Of a DNA stretch of 64,000 nucleotides, positions 33,100-41,195 are shown in pieces (the first letter of the stretch is position 1; each line of letters starts with the position of its first letter). Below the pieces are notes generated by a model. The model ran no database searches and was not told the origin of the DNA. It saw only the letters and a list, made by a program, of their open reading frames with translations. Location of the stretch: positions 1-64,000 of the forward strand of contig JAFQEC010000018.1 of NCBI GenBank assembly GCA_017415805.1, written 5' to 3'. The stretch is from Clostridia bacterium (GTDB taxonomy: Bacteria > Bacillota > Clostridia > Oscillospirales > CAG-272). Both the position numbers and the translations under genes were made by a program.

Positions 33100-33672
33100 T
33101 CACAGCAGATTCTCAAATTTTTCGTTCTTTTTGGCGCGGATGCGCACCGTCCCCATCGTGTTCCAGACGTTCTCCCCGCCATCCAGCAGCAGCGCGAGGC
33201 CCACAAGCCACACAAGATTCCAGCGCACACAGGTGAGCAGCACCGCAACGCCCAGCAGCAGTACCGCCACGGCGGCTGTCAGCAGCCCCCACCAGTGCTT
33301 CATGCCAAAGGCGCGTGCATCAAACGCGGTCTGGAACTTGAGCAGCGCATCCAGCACCACGTAAAAGCCCACCGCCAGCGGCAGCACCGACCAGATCTCC
33401 TTGGGGTAGATAAAAATGAGCGTGCCGAGAATGATCAAAAATGCGCCGATCGCCAGATCGTACTGAAATGCAAGACGGTACAGGTCGTTGGCAAAATAGC
33501 CGAGCAATCGCGCAATTCCCATCACCACAAAGCCCGCGCCGATGATCCAGCGCGCCGCGGCGGTGGTGATCTCCTCGGGGACGACCATGATGAACAGCCC
33601 CGCCAGCAAAAAGCATGCGGACACGGCAACATGAATCACTCTGGCTTCTTTGACGATATCGGATCTTTTCAT
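33100..33672 (-). CDS. DUF308 (HdeD-like) membrane protein
   Basis: 190 residues with about six hydrophobic segments in the paired pattern of DUF308: GLFIMVVPEEITTAAARWIIGAGFVVMGIARL, LIILGTLIFIYPKEIWSVLPLAVGFYVVLDAL and LLLGVAVLLTCVRWNLVWLVGLALLLDG. HdeD is linked to acid resistance in enterobacteria; Firmicute members are uncharacterised. The ATG overlaps the plsC stop (ATGA), so the two are coupled. A membrane-stress role is inference. Confidence 0.88.
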   Translation of the reverse strand: MKRSDIVKEARVIHVAVSACFLLAGLFIMVVPEEITTAAARWIIGAGFVVMGIARLLGYFANDLYRLAFQYDLAIGAFLIILGTLIFIYPKEIWSVLPLAVGFYVVLDALLKFQTAFDARAFGMKHWWGLLTAAVAVLLLGVAVLLTCVRWNLVWLVGLALLLDGGENVWNTMGTVRIRAKKNEKFENLL

Positions 33673-34352
33673 TTACTCTGCCGCCTCCTTTCCTTTCTTT
33701 GGCGTCTGCGCCCTCGTTTGTTGTGCAGATAGTCGCGCAGTGCCACGGTTTTTTCAAACAGGATGCGCGTTTGCTCCTCCTGATATTCGCGGGTCATCCC
33801 CTCCTCGCCCGGGTCCTCGGGGGTATAGGGCACGCCCACCACCACGCGCAAGCGCTTGAAGAACGGGCGGTCATAGCGTCCCTCCATGTACATGGGCAGG
33901 ATCTGCGCGTCGGTGCTGTGCCAGAGCAGCAGAAATCCGGGGCGGAAGGCGCGCATCTCGTCACCCGGCACGGCCATCCCCTCGGGGAAGATCAGCACGC
34001 TGTCCCCACCCTCGATCACCTTTTTGGAATTGCGCAGCCACGCCACCGAGCTGCGCTCGATCGGGATGCTGTATCCTGCGTGCAAAAGCGGGCGCAAATA
34101 CCACTTGCGGTACCAGCGCCTGGCCGCGAGCGAATGGATGCGCTCACGCCAGTAGAGCACCGAGATCACCGCACCGTCGCAGCCGCGCAGATGATTGCAG
34201 GTCAGCACCGTGGGCTTGCCCAGACGCCGACGGGGTGAGTCGGGCGAGGAATAGTAGATCTTTGGGCGGTATAACAGATGCGTCAGGATCGACAGAACCA
34301 GTCGGGCGAACAGAACCCAACAGGCATCCAAAAAACGCAAGAGCCTTTTCAT
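33669..34352 (-). CDS. plsC: lysophospholipid/1-acylglycerol-3-phosphate acyltransferase (PlsC-like)
   Basis: 227 residues. HX4D catalytic motif in CNHLRGCDGAV (about 52-62), IPIERSSVAWLRNS (block II region), FPEGMAVPGDEMR (block III) and ILPMYMEG (block IV). An N-terminal membrane segment and a strongly basic C-terminus are present. It acylates lysophosphatidic acid or a related acceptor. ATG 34352 is preferred over GTG 34358 (AGAGG 5 nt upstream). It follows a tetR gene and a perfect palindrome that may control it. Confidence 0.88.
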   Translation of the reverse strand: MKRLLRFLDACWVLFARLVLSILTHLLYRPKIYYSSPDSPRRRLGKPTVLTCNHLRGCDGAVISVLYWRERIHSLAARRWYRKWYLRPLLHAGYSIPIERSSVAWLRNSKKVIEGGDSVLIFPEGMAVPGDEMRAFRPGFLLLWHSTDAQILPMYMEGRYDRPFFKRLRVVVGVPYTPEDPGEEGMTREYQEEQTRILFEKTVALRDYLHNKRGRRRQRKERRRQSK

Positions 34353-34463
34353 AAACACCTCTTAAGTAAATTCGCGGAACTCTTGTTTACAAGCAATTTC
34401 CGATTCGATCTTTTTCATCATAGCGGCAAGACCGTGTGCCGTCTTTGGGTAAATCAGTATCGG

Positions 34464-34480
34464 TGACCGAAAATCGGTCA
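34464..34480. promoter_or_regulatory. perfect palindrome TGACCGA-N3-TCGGTCA (putative TetR operator)
   Basis: Seven-bp arms around 3 nt, just past the tetR stop (34485) and about 110 nt upstream of plsC. No T-tract follows on either strand, which argues against a terminator. Confidence 0.55.
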
Positions 34481-34484
34481 AAAA

Positions 34485-35033
34485 TCACAATTTGTCTGAA
34501 AGCATACTTGCTTCTACGGCGCGCAGGATCTGTGAGAGGGCACGCTTGGTCTCCTCTGCGTCGGCACCGTGCTCCTCACGCAGCCACGTGAGCACCGTGC
34601 CAAAGAAGGCGTGACGCACAAGGACCGTGGCCGTCCTTTGCAGGGGCGGCGCGCTCGGTGCGGTGGCGGCCCTTGTCAGGCAAGCCGAGATGAGTCGGTC
34701 AAGATCTGCGGCAAAATAGCGCTCCAATCCGTCATATCCCTGCGAGATCAAAAGCGTGCGCAGCACACGCGGGTGGCTCTTGGAGAACTGCACGAAAAGG
34801 TCAAAAAAGGCAAGCAGAGTGGTGTCCAGCGGCTCGCCGTCGGGCAGGCGGTCAAAGACCCCGTGACAGATCTCCTCCAGAACGGCATAAACATCCTGAA
34901 AATAATAATAGAAGGTGTTGCGATTGACACCGCAATCGTCCACGATATCTCGAACCGTGATCTTATCCAGCGGCTTCTTGGCCGCAACGTGCAAGAACGA
35001 CTCCACGATCGCCCGCTTGGTAAACGATGGCAT
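34485..35033 (-). CDS. TetR/AcrR-family transcriptional regulator
   Basis: 182 residues. The N-terminal HTH (about 1-45) reads TKRAIVESFLHVAAKKPLDKITVRDIVDDCGVNRNTFYYYFQDV, typical of TetR proteins of the DhaS/YfiR subgroup. The C-terminal helical ligand domain shows no known ligand signature. ATG 35033 has AAAAAAGGAGGGTGCGT upstream; the frame extending to 35243 crosses a promoter. Neighbours are plsC-DUF308 downstream and a diacylglycerol-kinase-like gene divergently upstream, so envelope-lipid control is plausible (inference). Confidence 0.9.
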   Translation of the reverse strand: MPSFTKRAIVESFLHVAAKKPLDKITVRDIVDDCGVNRNTFYYYFQDVYAVLEEICHGVFDRLPDGEPLDTTLLAFFDLFVQFSKSHPRVLRTLLISQGYDGLERYFAADLDRLISACLTRAATAPSAPPLQRTATVLVRHAFFGTVLTWLREEHGADAEETKRALSQILRAVEASMLSDKL

Positions 35034-35163
35034 ACGCACCCTCCTTTTTTCAGTATTTCTATCAGTATACCATAAAAAACAAATTCCCGCAAGTGCTTTT
35101 GGGCACGCGCGTGCATTTTCCGTAGCATTTTGCGCGCAAATGCCACACAGAAGCGCGCTGCAC

Positions 35164-35192
35164 TTGCAAAATGCGCGCTTTTGTGCTATACT
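35164..35192 (+). promoter_or_regulatory. sigma-A promoter for the diacylglycerol-kinase-like gene
   Basis: TTGCAA (35164-35169) and TATACT (35187-35192), 17-nt spacing, TGTGC preceding the -10. Confidence 0.85.
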
Positions 35193-35241
35193 GTTTTCGT
35201 TATGGGTCGCACCCATGCAATCAAAACGGGGGGTTTTGCCC

Positions 35242-36195
35242 ATGAAGCATATTTTTGTTTACAATCCCGCGGCAGGACAGCATTTTGGCGGAGCACTGGA
35301 CGACCTGCGCGCAAAGCTCAAGGAATACGATGGCCGCATCGACTATGAGATCTACGTCACAACGGGAAAGGGCGATGCCACCGCATTTGTCAAGCGCCGC
35401 GCCGACGAGGAGCCTGATACCGCCCTTCGCTTTTACGCCTGCGGCGGTGACGGAACCGCCAACGAGGTGCTGCACGGCGTCATCGGCCACACCAACGCCA
35501 GCATGACCTGCTACCCCTGCGGCAGCGGAAACGATTTCGTGAAATACTACGGTGGCGCCGACTCCTTTTTGGATCTGGATGCCCTGATCGCAGGAGCAGA
35601 GACCGAGATCGACGTGATGCGTATTGACGACCGTTACTCCATGAACGTGACGAATTTCGGCTTTGATACCGCCGTGGTCAAGACCATGGAAAGGGTGCGC
35701 CACAAAAAGCTGCTCGGCGGCAATAACGCCTATACCACGGGCATTGTGACCGCCCTGCTCAGGTCCATGAGGACCGCATGCACCGTCGAGGTGGACGGTG
35801 AGGCGATCAATGACGGCGAGTGCCTTTTGTGCACCGTTTCCAACGGGCGTTACGTGGGCGGATCGTTTTGCTGCGCGCCGCGCTCGGTCAACGACGACGG
35901 ACTGTTGGAGGTCTGCCTTGTACGGCCGCTCTCGCGTCTCACCTTCTTCCAGCTGATCGGCAGATACAAAAAGGGGACACTTCTGGACAATCCCAAGTAC
36001 CGCAAGTACATCACCTACCGCCGTGGAAAAAGCATTCACGTGCATGCGCCCGAGGGCTTCTCCTTCTGTTTGGACGGCGAGCTGATCGAAAAGAACGACT
36101 TTACCATTGAGGTCTGTCCCAAAGCCTTGCGCTTTGCCGTGCCTGCAACGAAATCACCTGCCAAGGCAGAGGAAAAAGAGCCTGCGACGGTATAA
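35242..36195 (+). CDS. diacylglycerol/lipid kinase (DAGK catalytic family)
   Basis: 317 residues, DgkB/YegS-like. Seen: IFVYNPAAGQ at the start, ACGGDGTANEVLHGV (about 72-86), PCGSGNDFVKYYG (about 98-110), and the C-terminal beta-sandwich with FSFCLDGELIEKNDF. DgkB phosphorylates diacylglycerol to phosphatidate, recycling lipid left by lipoteichoic-acid synthesis. ACGGGGGG lies upstream of ATG 35242. An acidic/Lys tail of about 18 residues is extra. Next to tetR and plsC it fits a phosphatidate-recycling neighbourhood. Confidence 0.92.
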   Translation: MKHIFVYNPAAGQHFGGALDDLRAKLKEYDGRIDYEIYVTTGKGDATAFVKRRADEEPDTALRFYACGGDGTANEVLHGVIGHTNASMTCYPCGSGNDFVKYYGGADSFLDLDALIAGAETEIDVMRIDDRYSMNVTNFGFDTAVVKTMERVRHKKLLGGNNAYTTGIVTALLRSMRTACTVEVDGEAINDGECLLCTVSNGRYVGGSFCCAPRSVNDDGLLEVCLVRPLSRLTFFQLIGRYKKGTLLDNPKYRKYITYRRGKSIHVHAPEGFSFCLDGELIEKNDFTIEVCPKALRFAVPATKSPAKAEEKEPATV

Positions 36196-36225
36196 AAAAA
36201 GCCACTCAACCGAGTGGCTTTTTTG
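36196..36225. terminator. bidirectional terminator shared by the DAGK gene and the P-type ATPase gene
   Basis: AAAAGCCACTC, a 4-nt loop, and its complement ending in T6. The stop codon of the minus-strand ATPase (36206-36208) lies in the stem-loop, so both genes end in one structure. Confidence 0.92.
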
Positions 36226-38119
36226 CTTGTACGCGCAACGCGCGCATGGAGTTGAGAATGGCGAGCACCGCAACGCCCACGTCGGCAAAAATGGCCAGCG
36301 GCATCTGCCACGCACCAAGCAAGCCGAGCGCACTGCAAGCGAGGATCGCGCCCTTGACCCCAAGGGCCAGCACAATATTCTGGCGCACGATCCCCAGCGT
36401 GCGGCGCGCATGGCGCACGGCCGTGGCAAGCTTGCGCGGATCGTCATCCATGAGCACCACGTCGGCCGCCTCAATGGCGGCATCGGCACCCAACGCGCCC
36501 ATCGCGATCCCCACATCGGCGCGCGTGAGCACGGGCGCGTCGTTGATGCCATCGCCCACGAAGGCGAGCGTCCCCTTGCGCGGAGTGGCGAGCAGGGTCT
36601 CGACCTCCACCACCTTATCGGCGGGCAAAAGCTCGGCACGCCACTCGGAAATGCCAAGTGCGGCGGCAGTCTCGGCGGCCGCGGCGCGGCGATCCCCCGT
36701 GAGCATCACGGTGCGGCGCACGCCGCATTGCCGCAACGCGGCGATCGCCGCGGCCGCCCCCAGCTTGACGGCATCCGATATGACAATATGGCCAAGATAA
36801 GCCCCGTCACGGGCCACAAAAACAACACTTCCGACGCTCGAAACGGCGGGCGGCTCCACATCGACCGCGCGCATCAGCGCGGCGTTGCCGACCGCGACGG
36901 CGGCACCGTCCAGCACCGCCTGCACGCCCTTGCCCGCGATCTCGCTGACCTGCGTCACCTGCGGCAGATCGGCTTCCCCCGCCGCACGCACCACGGCCTT
37001 GGCAACGGGATGGTTTGACTGCGCCTCAACAGCAGCCGCCAGTAAAAGCAGTGCCTCGTGCGAGATCCCGCGTGACACGATCTCGGTCACGGTAAAGCTC
37101 CCCTTTGTCAGCGTGCCTGTTTTATCAAACACCGCGATCTCGGTGCGCGCCAGCGCCTCCAGATAATTCGAGCCCTTGATCAGCACCCCCATACGGGACG
37201 CTCCACCGATTCCCCCGAAGAAGGCCAGCGGCACCGAGATCACCAGCGCGCAGGGGCAGGAGATGACCAGAAAGCTCAAGGCCCGTGCAAGCCAGCGTGC
37301 GAAGTGGCCTGCAAAATCTCCCGCGAGCAGCGGGGGTAAAAACGCCAGCATGACCGCCGCGATGACCACGGACGGGGTGTAAAATCGCGCAAAGCGCGTG
37401 ATGAAGCGCTCGCTTCTCGACTTGCGCGCGGCCGACTCCTCGACCAATTGCAAAATACGCGCCACCGTGGACTGTGCATAAGCGCGCGTCACACGCACAC
37501 GGATCATACCGCTGATATTGGTGCATCCGCTGATCACCGTGTCCCCCACCGAGGCAAAGCGAGGCGCGGCCTCACCCGTGAGCGCAAGCGTGTTGATCTC
37601 CGATTCCCCCTCTAAAACGATACCGTCCAGGGGGATCCTCTCACCCGCGCGCACCGCGATCACCTCGCCCACGGCCACCGCATCGGGCGCGACCTCCAGC
37701 TCCGCACCGTTGCGCACAACGCGCGCGGTATCGGGGCGAATGCTCATGAGTGCCGCGATCGAGCGACGGCTCTTACCCACCGCCACGCTCTGGAACAGCT
37801 CGCCCGTCTGGTAAAAGATCATCACGAACACCGCCTCGGCAAATTCGGGCTCGGCTGCGGGCAAAAAGCCCATGCCAAGCGCGCCCAGCGTAGCCAGTGC
37901 CATGAGAAAATTCTCGTCAAAGACCTGCCCGTGCACAAGATTTCGCCCCGCCTTGCGCAGAACGTCAAGGCCCACCAGCAAATATGCGGGCAGAAATACC
38001 ATCAGCTGCCAGCCCAGTGCCGCCTTTGCGAGCAGCGTATGCGTGAGCACCACGGCCGCCGCCAGCAACAGTGCCGCGCCGAGAATGCGGTAAAACGCAC
38101 GCCTTTGCCGCCGTGTCAC
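36206..38119 (-). CDS. P1B-type heavy-metal-transporting ATPase (Zn/Cd/Co class)
   Basis: 637 residues lacking an N-terminal metal-binding domain. P-type landmarks: TGEA (181-184), membrane SCPCALVISVP with the CPC metal site (288-290), phosphorylation DKTGTLT (Asp332), and hinge GDGINDAPVL (near 545). The CPC class with DKTGTLTKG and a cognate CadC-like repressor supports export of Zn, Cd or Pb. The missing HMA domain is encoded by the gene just upstream, whose stop overlaps the ATPase start (ATGA), so two polypeptides replace the usual fusion. Confidence 0.93.
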   Translation of the reverse strand: MTRRQRRAFYRILGAALLLAAAVVLTHTLLAKAALGWQLMVFLPAYLLVGLDVLRKAGRNLVHGQVFDENFLMALATLGALGMGFLPAAEPEFAEAVFVMIFYQTGELFQSVAVGKSRRSIAALMSIRPDTARVVRNGAELEVAPDAVAVGEVIAVRAGERIPLDGIVLEGESEINTLALTGEAAPRFASVGDTVISGCTNISGMIRVRVTRAYAQSTVARILQLVEESAARKSRSERFITRFARFYTPSVVIAAVMLAFLPPLLAGDFAGHFARWLARALSFLVISCPCALVISVPLAFFGGIGGASRMGVLIKGSNYLEALARTEIAVFDKTGTLTKGSFTVTEIVSRGISHEALLLLAAAVEAQSNHPVAKAVVRAAGEADLPQVTQVSEIAGKGVQAVLDGAAVAVGNAALMRAVDVEPPAVSSVGSVVFVARDGAYLGHIVISDAVKLGAAAAIAALRQCGVRRTVMLTGDRRAAAAETAAALGISEWRAELLPADKVVEVETLLATPRKGTLAFVGDGINDAPVLTRADVGIAMGALGADAAIEAADVVLMDDDPRKLATAVRHARRTLGIVRQNIVLALGVKGAILACSALGLLGAWQMPLAIFADVGVAVLAILNSMRALRVQAKKPLG

Positions 38120-38346
38120 GCGTCATCCCCCATCAAAATACGGCAATCGGGCTCAATTTTGCGGCAGATCTTTTGCGCCTGCTTCAAAACCTTCTTAAAA
38201 TCGGCATCCGCCGCCTCCAGCGTCAGCCGTTGCGTGAGGAAATTGACCGAAACATCGATCACACCCTCCAGCCGTCGGATCCCCTCCTCCATGCGCGCGG
38301 CACAATGCGCGCAGTCCAGCTCCTCGAGCTCAAATGTTTTTCTCAT
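38116..38346 (-). CDS. free-standing heavy-metal-associated (HMA) domain protein
   Basis: 76 residues forming one ferredoxin-like HMA domain. The metal motif is LDCAHCAARME (Cys12 and Cys15 by position), where family members usually have GMTCxxC. It could act as a soluble metallochaperone or an in-trans N-terminal domain for the downstream ATPase, with which it overlaps by 4 nt. Second gene of the cadC-HMA-ATPase operon. Confidence 0.88.
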   Translation of the reverse strand: MRKTFELEELDCAHCAARMEEGIRRLEGVIDVSVNFLTQRLTLEAADADFKKVLKQAQKICRKIEPDCRILMGDDA

Positions 38347-38359
38347 ACCGTTGTCCCCC

Positions 38360-38722
38360 TTACTCTAAAATATGCTCCATACCTTGCCCGAGCACGGTGT
38401 GCACGTGATCGTCGGCCAATCGGTAGAATACGGCCTTTCCTTCACGGCGGCTCTCCACCAGATTTGCCGCGCGCAAAATGCGCAGCTGATGCGAGATCGC
38501 CGAGACCGTCATGCCAAGCAGACTTGCGAGATCACACACGCAAAGCTCGGATTCGTGCAGCGCATACAGAATGCGGATGCGCGTGCTGTCGCCAAATACG
38601 CGAAACAGCTCCGAGAGATCCGTCAGCTGCTCCTCATTGGGCATTTTCCCCCGTACACGTCCCACCGTGTCGGCATGCGCGTGCAGAAATTCACAGGCTT
38701 CGGCTCCTTGCAGATTCTCCAT
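38360..38722 (-). CDS. ArsR/SmtB-family metal-sensing repressor (CadC-like)
   Basis: 120 residues. Winged HTH with ELFRVFGDSTRIRILYALHESELCVCDLASLLGMTVSAISHQLRILRAANLV. The alpha-3 metal site motif ELCVCDL is present, and a C-terminal ADDHVHTVLGQGMEHI gives an alpha-5-type site (Asp, His, His, Glu). CadC/SmtB proteins release DNA on binding Cd, Pb or Zn. It leads the operon and sits behind a promoter overlapped by a three-half-site GTTCAA operator. Confidence 0.93.
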   Translation of the reverse strand: MENLQGAEACEFLHAHADTVGRVRGKMPNEEQLTDLSELFRVFGDSTRIRILYALHESELCVCDLASLLGMTVSAISHQLRILRAANLVESRREGKAVFYRLADDHVHTVLGQGMEHILE

Positions 38723-38734
38723 CCTTCATCCTCC

Positions 38735-38760
38735 GTTCAAACAATTGAACACTTGTTCAA
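38735..38760. promoter_or_regulatory. CadC-type operator with three GTTCAA/TTGAAC half-sites
   Basis: Half-sites GTTCAA (38735-38740), TTGAAC (38745-38750) and GTTCAA (38755-38760) alternate orientation every 10 nt, producing two overlapping palindromes (GTTCAA-N4-TTGAAC and TTGAACA-N2-TGTTCAA) between the -10 box and the cadC-like ATG. Confidence 0.8.
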
Positions 38761-38764
38761 GTGT

Positions 38765-38793
38765 ATGGTAGCATATCTCTCTCGTTTTGTCAA
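38765..38793 (-). promoter_or_regulatory. sigma-A promoter of the metal-resistance operon
   Basis: Minus-strand TTGACA (38788-38793) and TACCAT (38765-38770) at 17 nt. The -10 is weak; the operator begins 4 nt downstream. Confidence 0.75.
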
Positions 38794-38854
38794 GTCTTGC
38801 ATACAAATTTTCCGTGAGATTTTTCGATTTGCGCACGAAAAACGCCCCACCCCC

Positions 38855-38883
38855 TTGCATTACGGCACAAAATGCGGTAAAAT
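38855..38883 (+). promoter_or_regulatory. sigma-A promoter for prfC
   Basis: TTGCAT (38855-38860), 17-nt spacer, TAAAAT (38878-38883), 31 nt before the ATG. Confidence 0.75.
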
Positions 38884-38914
38884 ATAGTGTAATTGTAAAA
38901 ATTGGAGAGAACTC

Positions 38915-40513
38915 ATGGACGAACGCACACAACGCGAAATTGAGCGTCGGCGCACCTTTGCGATCATCTCGCACCCCGACGCAGGTAAAACCACACTCAC
39001 CGAAAAGCTGCTGCTCTACGGCGGAGCGATCCAATCCGCGGGCTCGGTCAAGGGCAAGCAAAGCGACAAGCACGCCGTATCAGACTGGATGGAGCTGGAG
39101 AAGCAGCGCGGCATTTCGGTCACCTCCTCGGTGATGCAGTTCTCGTACAGCGGCTACTGCATCAACATTCTGGATACCCCCGGGCACCAGGACTTTTCAG
39201 AGGACACCTACCGCACGCTCATGGCGGCCGACAGCGCGGTGATGGTGATCGACGCGGCCAAGGGCATCGAGCCCCAGACGCGCAAGCTCTTTCACGTCTG
39301 CGCCAAGCGCGGCATCCCGATCTTTACCTTTATCAACAAGCTCGACCGCGAGGCCCGCGATCCCTTTGACCTCTTGGACGAGCTCGAGCGCGAGTTCGGC
39401 ATCGGCACGTACCCCATGAACTGGCCGATCAGCTGCGGCGTGATCTTCAAGGGCGTGTTTGACCGCCGCGCGCGCTGCATCCACACCTTTGACAACTTCC
39501 ACGGCGGCCGTAATCGCCTTTCCACCATCGAGTGCGACATCACCGACACCGCCAAGCTCGACGAGCTCATCGGTGAGAATCTGCGCGCGGAGCTGGTGGA
39601 GCAGATCGAGCTGCTGGACGGTGCAAGCTTTGATTTTGACATGGATGCGATCGCGCACGGAAAGCTCAGCCCCGTGTTCTTCGGCTCGGCACTCAACAAC
39701 TTCGGCGTAGAGGACTTTTTGGAGAGCTTTCTGCAAATGACCACCGCGCCCCTTTCCCGCAAGACCGACACGGGCGAGACCGTCGATCCCTTTGACGACG
39801 GCTTCTCGGCCTTCGTATTCAAAATTCAAGCAAATATGAACAAGGCGCACCGCGACCGCATCGCGTTTTTGCGCATCTGCTCGGGCAAGTTCAACCGCGG
39901 AGAGGAGTACTATCATATGCAGGGCGGCAAGCCCATCAAGCTCGCCCAGCCCCAGCAGATGATGGCCGAGGAGCGCGAGGGCATCAGCGAGGCCTTTGCG
40001 GGCGACATCATCGGCGTGTTTGACCCCGGCATCTTCTCGATCGGTGACACGGTCTGCGCAAAATCGCGCAAGGTGCGCTTCTCGGGCGTGCCGACCTTTG
40101 CCCCCGAGCATTTTGCCATGATCGAGCAGATCGACGCGATGAAGCGCAAGCAGTTCGCCAAGGGCATGAATCAGATCGCGCAGGAAGGCGCCATTCAGAT
40201 CTTTTTCGAGCCCGACGCGGGCATGGAGCGCGTGGTGGTAGGTGTGATCGGCATGCTGCAATACGACGTGCTCAAGTTCCGCATGAAATCCGAGTACGGC
40301 GTGGACTATCTGCACCGCGATCTCCCCTATCAGTTTATCCAACGCATCGTCAAGAGCGATAAGGACACCGCGCGGCTGGATCTGGCCTCGGACACCAAGC
40401 GCATCTTGGACGTGCACGGCAACGAATATCTGGTCTTTACGGGCCGCTGGAGCGTGCAATGGGCGCTGGACCACAACGAGGGGCTTGTGCTTGAGGATTT
40501 CGACCGTATGTAA
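38915..40513 (+). CDS. prfC: peptide chain release factor 3
   Basis: 532 residues, a translational GTPase of full RF3 length. G1 loop SHPDAGKTT (19-27), switch I SDWMELEKQRGISVTSSVMQF, G3 DTPGHQDFSEDTYRTL, G4 NKLDREARDP. Domains II and III match RF3 (GGKPIKLAQPQQMMAEERE; FRMKSEYGVDY). RF3 releases RF1/RF2 from the ribosome after termination. TTGGAGAG precedes the ATG. Monocistronic. Confidence 0.96.
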   Translation: MDERTQREIERRRTFAIISHPDAGKTTLTEKLLLYGGAIQSAGSVKGKQSDKHAVSDWMELEKQRGISVTSSVMQFSYSGYCINILDTPGHQDFSEDTYRTLMAADSAVMVIDAAKGIEPQTRKLFHVCAKRGIPIFTFINKLDREARDPFDLLDELEREFGIGTYPMNWPISCGVIFKGVFDRRARCIHTFDNFHGGRNRLSTIECDITDTAKLDELIGENLRAELVEQIELLDGASFDFDMDAIAHGKLSPVFFGSALNNFGVEDFLESFLQMTTAPLSRKTDTGETVDPFDDGFSAFVFKIQANMNKAHRDRIAFLRICSGKFNRGEEYYHMQGGKPIKLAQPQQMMAEEREGISEAFAGDIIGVFDPGIFSIGDTVCAKSRKVRFSGVPTFAPEHFAMIEQIDAMKRKQFAKGMNQIAQEGAIQIFFEPDAGMERVVVGVIGMLQYDVLKFRMKSEYGVDYLHRDLPYQFIQRIVKSDKDTARLDLASDTKRILDVHGNEYLVFTGRWSVQWALDHNEGLVLEDFDRM

Positions 40514-40584
40514 ATTCCGATTTTTTGTTATATTTTTTCTAATTTCTTTATTTTATTTTCCAAATATTCGAACAATTTTTCCTT

Positions 40585-40625
40585 TATAACAAAAGGGCAG
40601 AGCGACGCTCTGCCCTTTTGTTATA
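40585..40625. terminator. bidirectional terminator between prfC and the 144-residue unknown gene
   Basis: A 20-bp perfect stem (TATAACAAAAGGGCAGAGCG with its complement) around one loop base. The minus-strand stop (40621-40623) is inside its right arm. The 60 nt between prfC and the hairpin are AT-rich and empty. Confidence 0.88.
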
Positions 40626-41055
40626 AAAATTCCCGCATATCGGTGGCCAGCTTTTCCTCGAGATGGATCAGCCGCTTGGCAATGTCCTTGGCAAACTCCT
40701 CGGCCGCTTTGTACTGATTCAAATAGCGATTCAGGGATTTGACGCCCATATTACAGCCGTCGGTCATCAGGTCTGCTATGGTATGGTCGGATTTGTGCAT
40801 CGCCAGCTTGACCTCGGTCTTCATCCACGACATCCCCTTTGCCACAGGGCTCGGATTTTTGCCGTTGTCCCCAAAGCGATCCAGCTCCTCGGTAATTTCA
40901 CGCTTTAATTTTTCGTGCTCGTCCTTACAGGCGTTCAAATGCTGTTTTAATCCCTCTGCGCGCACATACGGCAGCACATCGTCAATGGATGCAACGCCCA
41001 TTTTCACACCCGCATCACATTCGCGCAAAAGCTTTATGGTATCCGGCTCGATCAT
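40621..41055 (-). CDS. hypothetical all-helical protein (four-helix-bundle-like)
   Basis: 144 residues, no signal peptide, almost entirely charged amphipathic helices (for example LKQHLNACKDEHEKLKREITEELDRFG and NRYLNQYKAAEEFAKDIAKRLIHLEEKL). The pattern resembles ferritin-like or DUF2383-type bundles, with His/Glu residues (MHKSDHTIADLMTDG) that could bind metal, but a canonical di-iron ExxH pair is not clear. It has an AGAGGAGGACC RBS. Isolated between terminators. Function unknown. Confidence 0.7.
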   Translation of the reverse strand: MIEPDTIKLLRECDAGVKMGVASIDDVLPYVRAEGLKQHLNACKDEHEKLKREITEELDRFGDNGKNPSPVAKGMSWMKTEVKLAMHKSDHTIADLMTDGCNMGVKSLNRYLNQYKAAEEFAKDIAKRLIHLEEKLATDMREFL

Positions 41056-41144
41056 GTTACGGTCCTCCTCTTTTTTTAGAAAGTATGCCCGAGCGTTGGC
41101 GGTTTATACCCGTGCCGCGCGAAAAGCTGATTTCCACGGGCATT

Positions 41145-41184
41145 AAAAAGGGCGCGGCGCACCTCGTCACAAGGCGCGCCGCGC
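41145..41184 (-). terminator. terminator at the end of the metF-metH operon
   Basis: A 12-bp GC-rich stem (GCGCGGCGCGCC with one mismatch) and 9-nt loop followed on the minus strand by CCTTTTTAAT, about 12 nt after the metH stop. Confidence 0.88.
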
Positions 41185-41195
41185 GATCGTATCGC

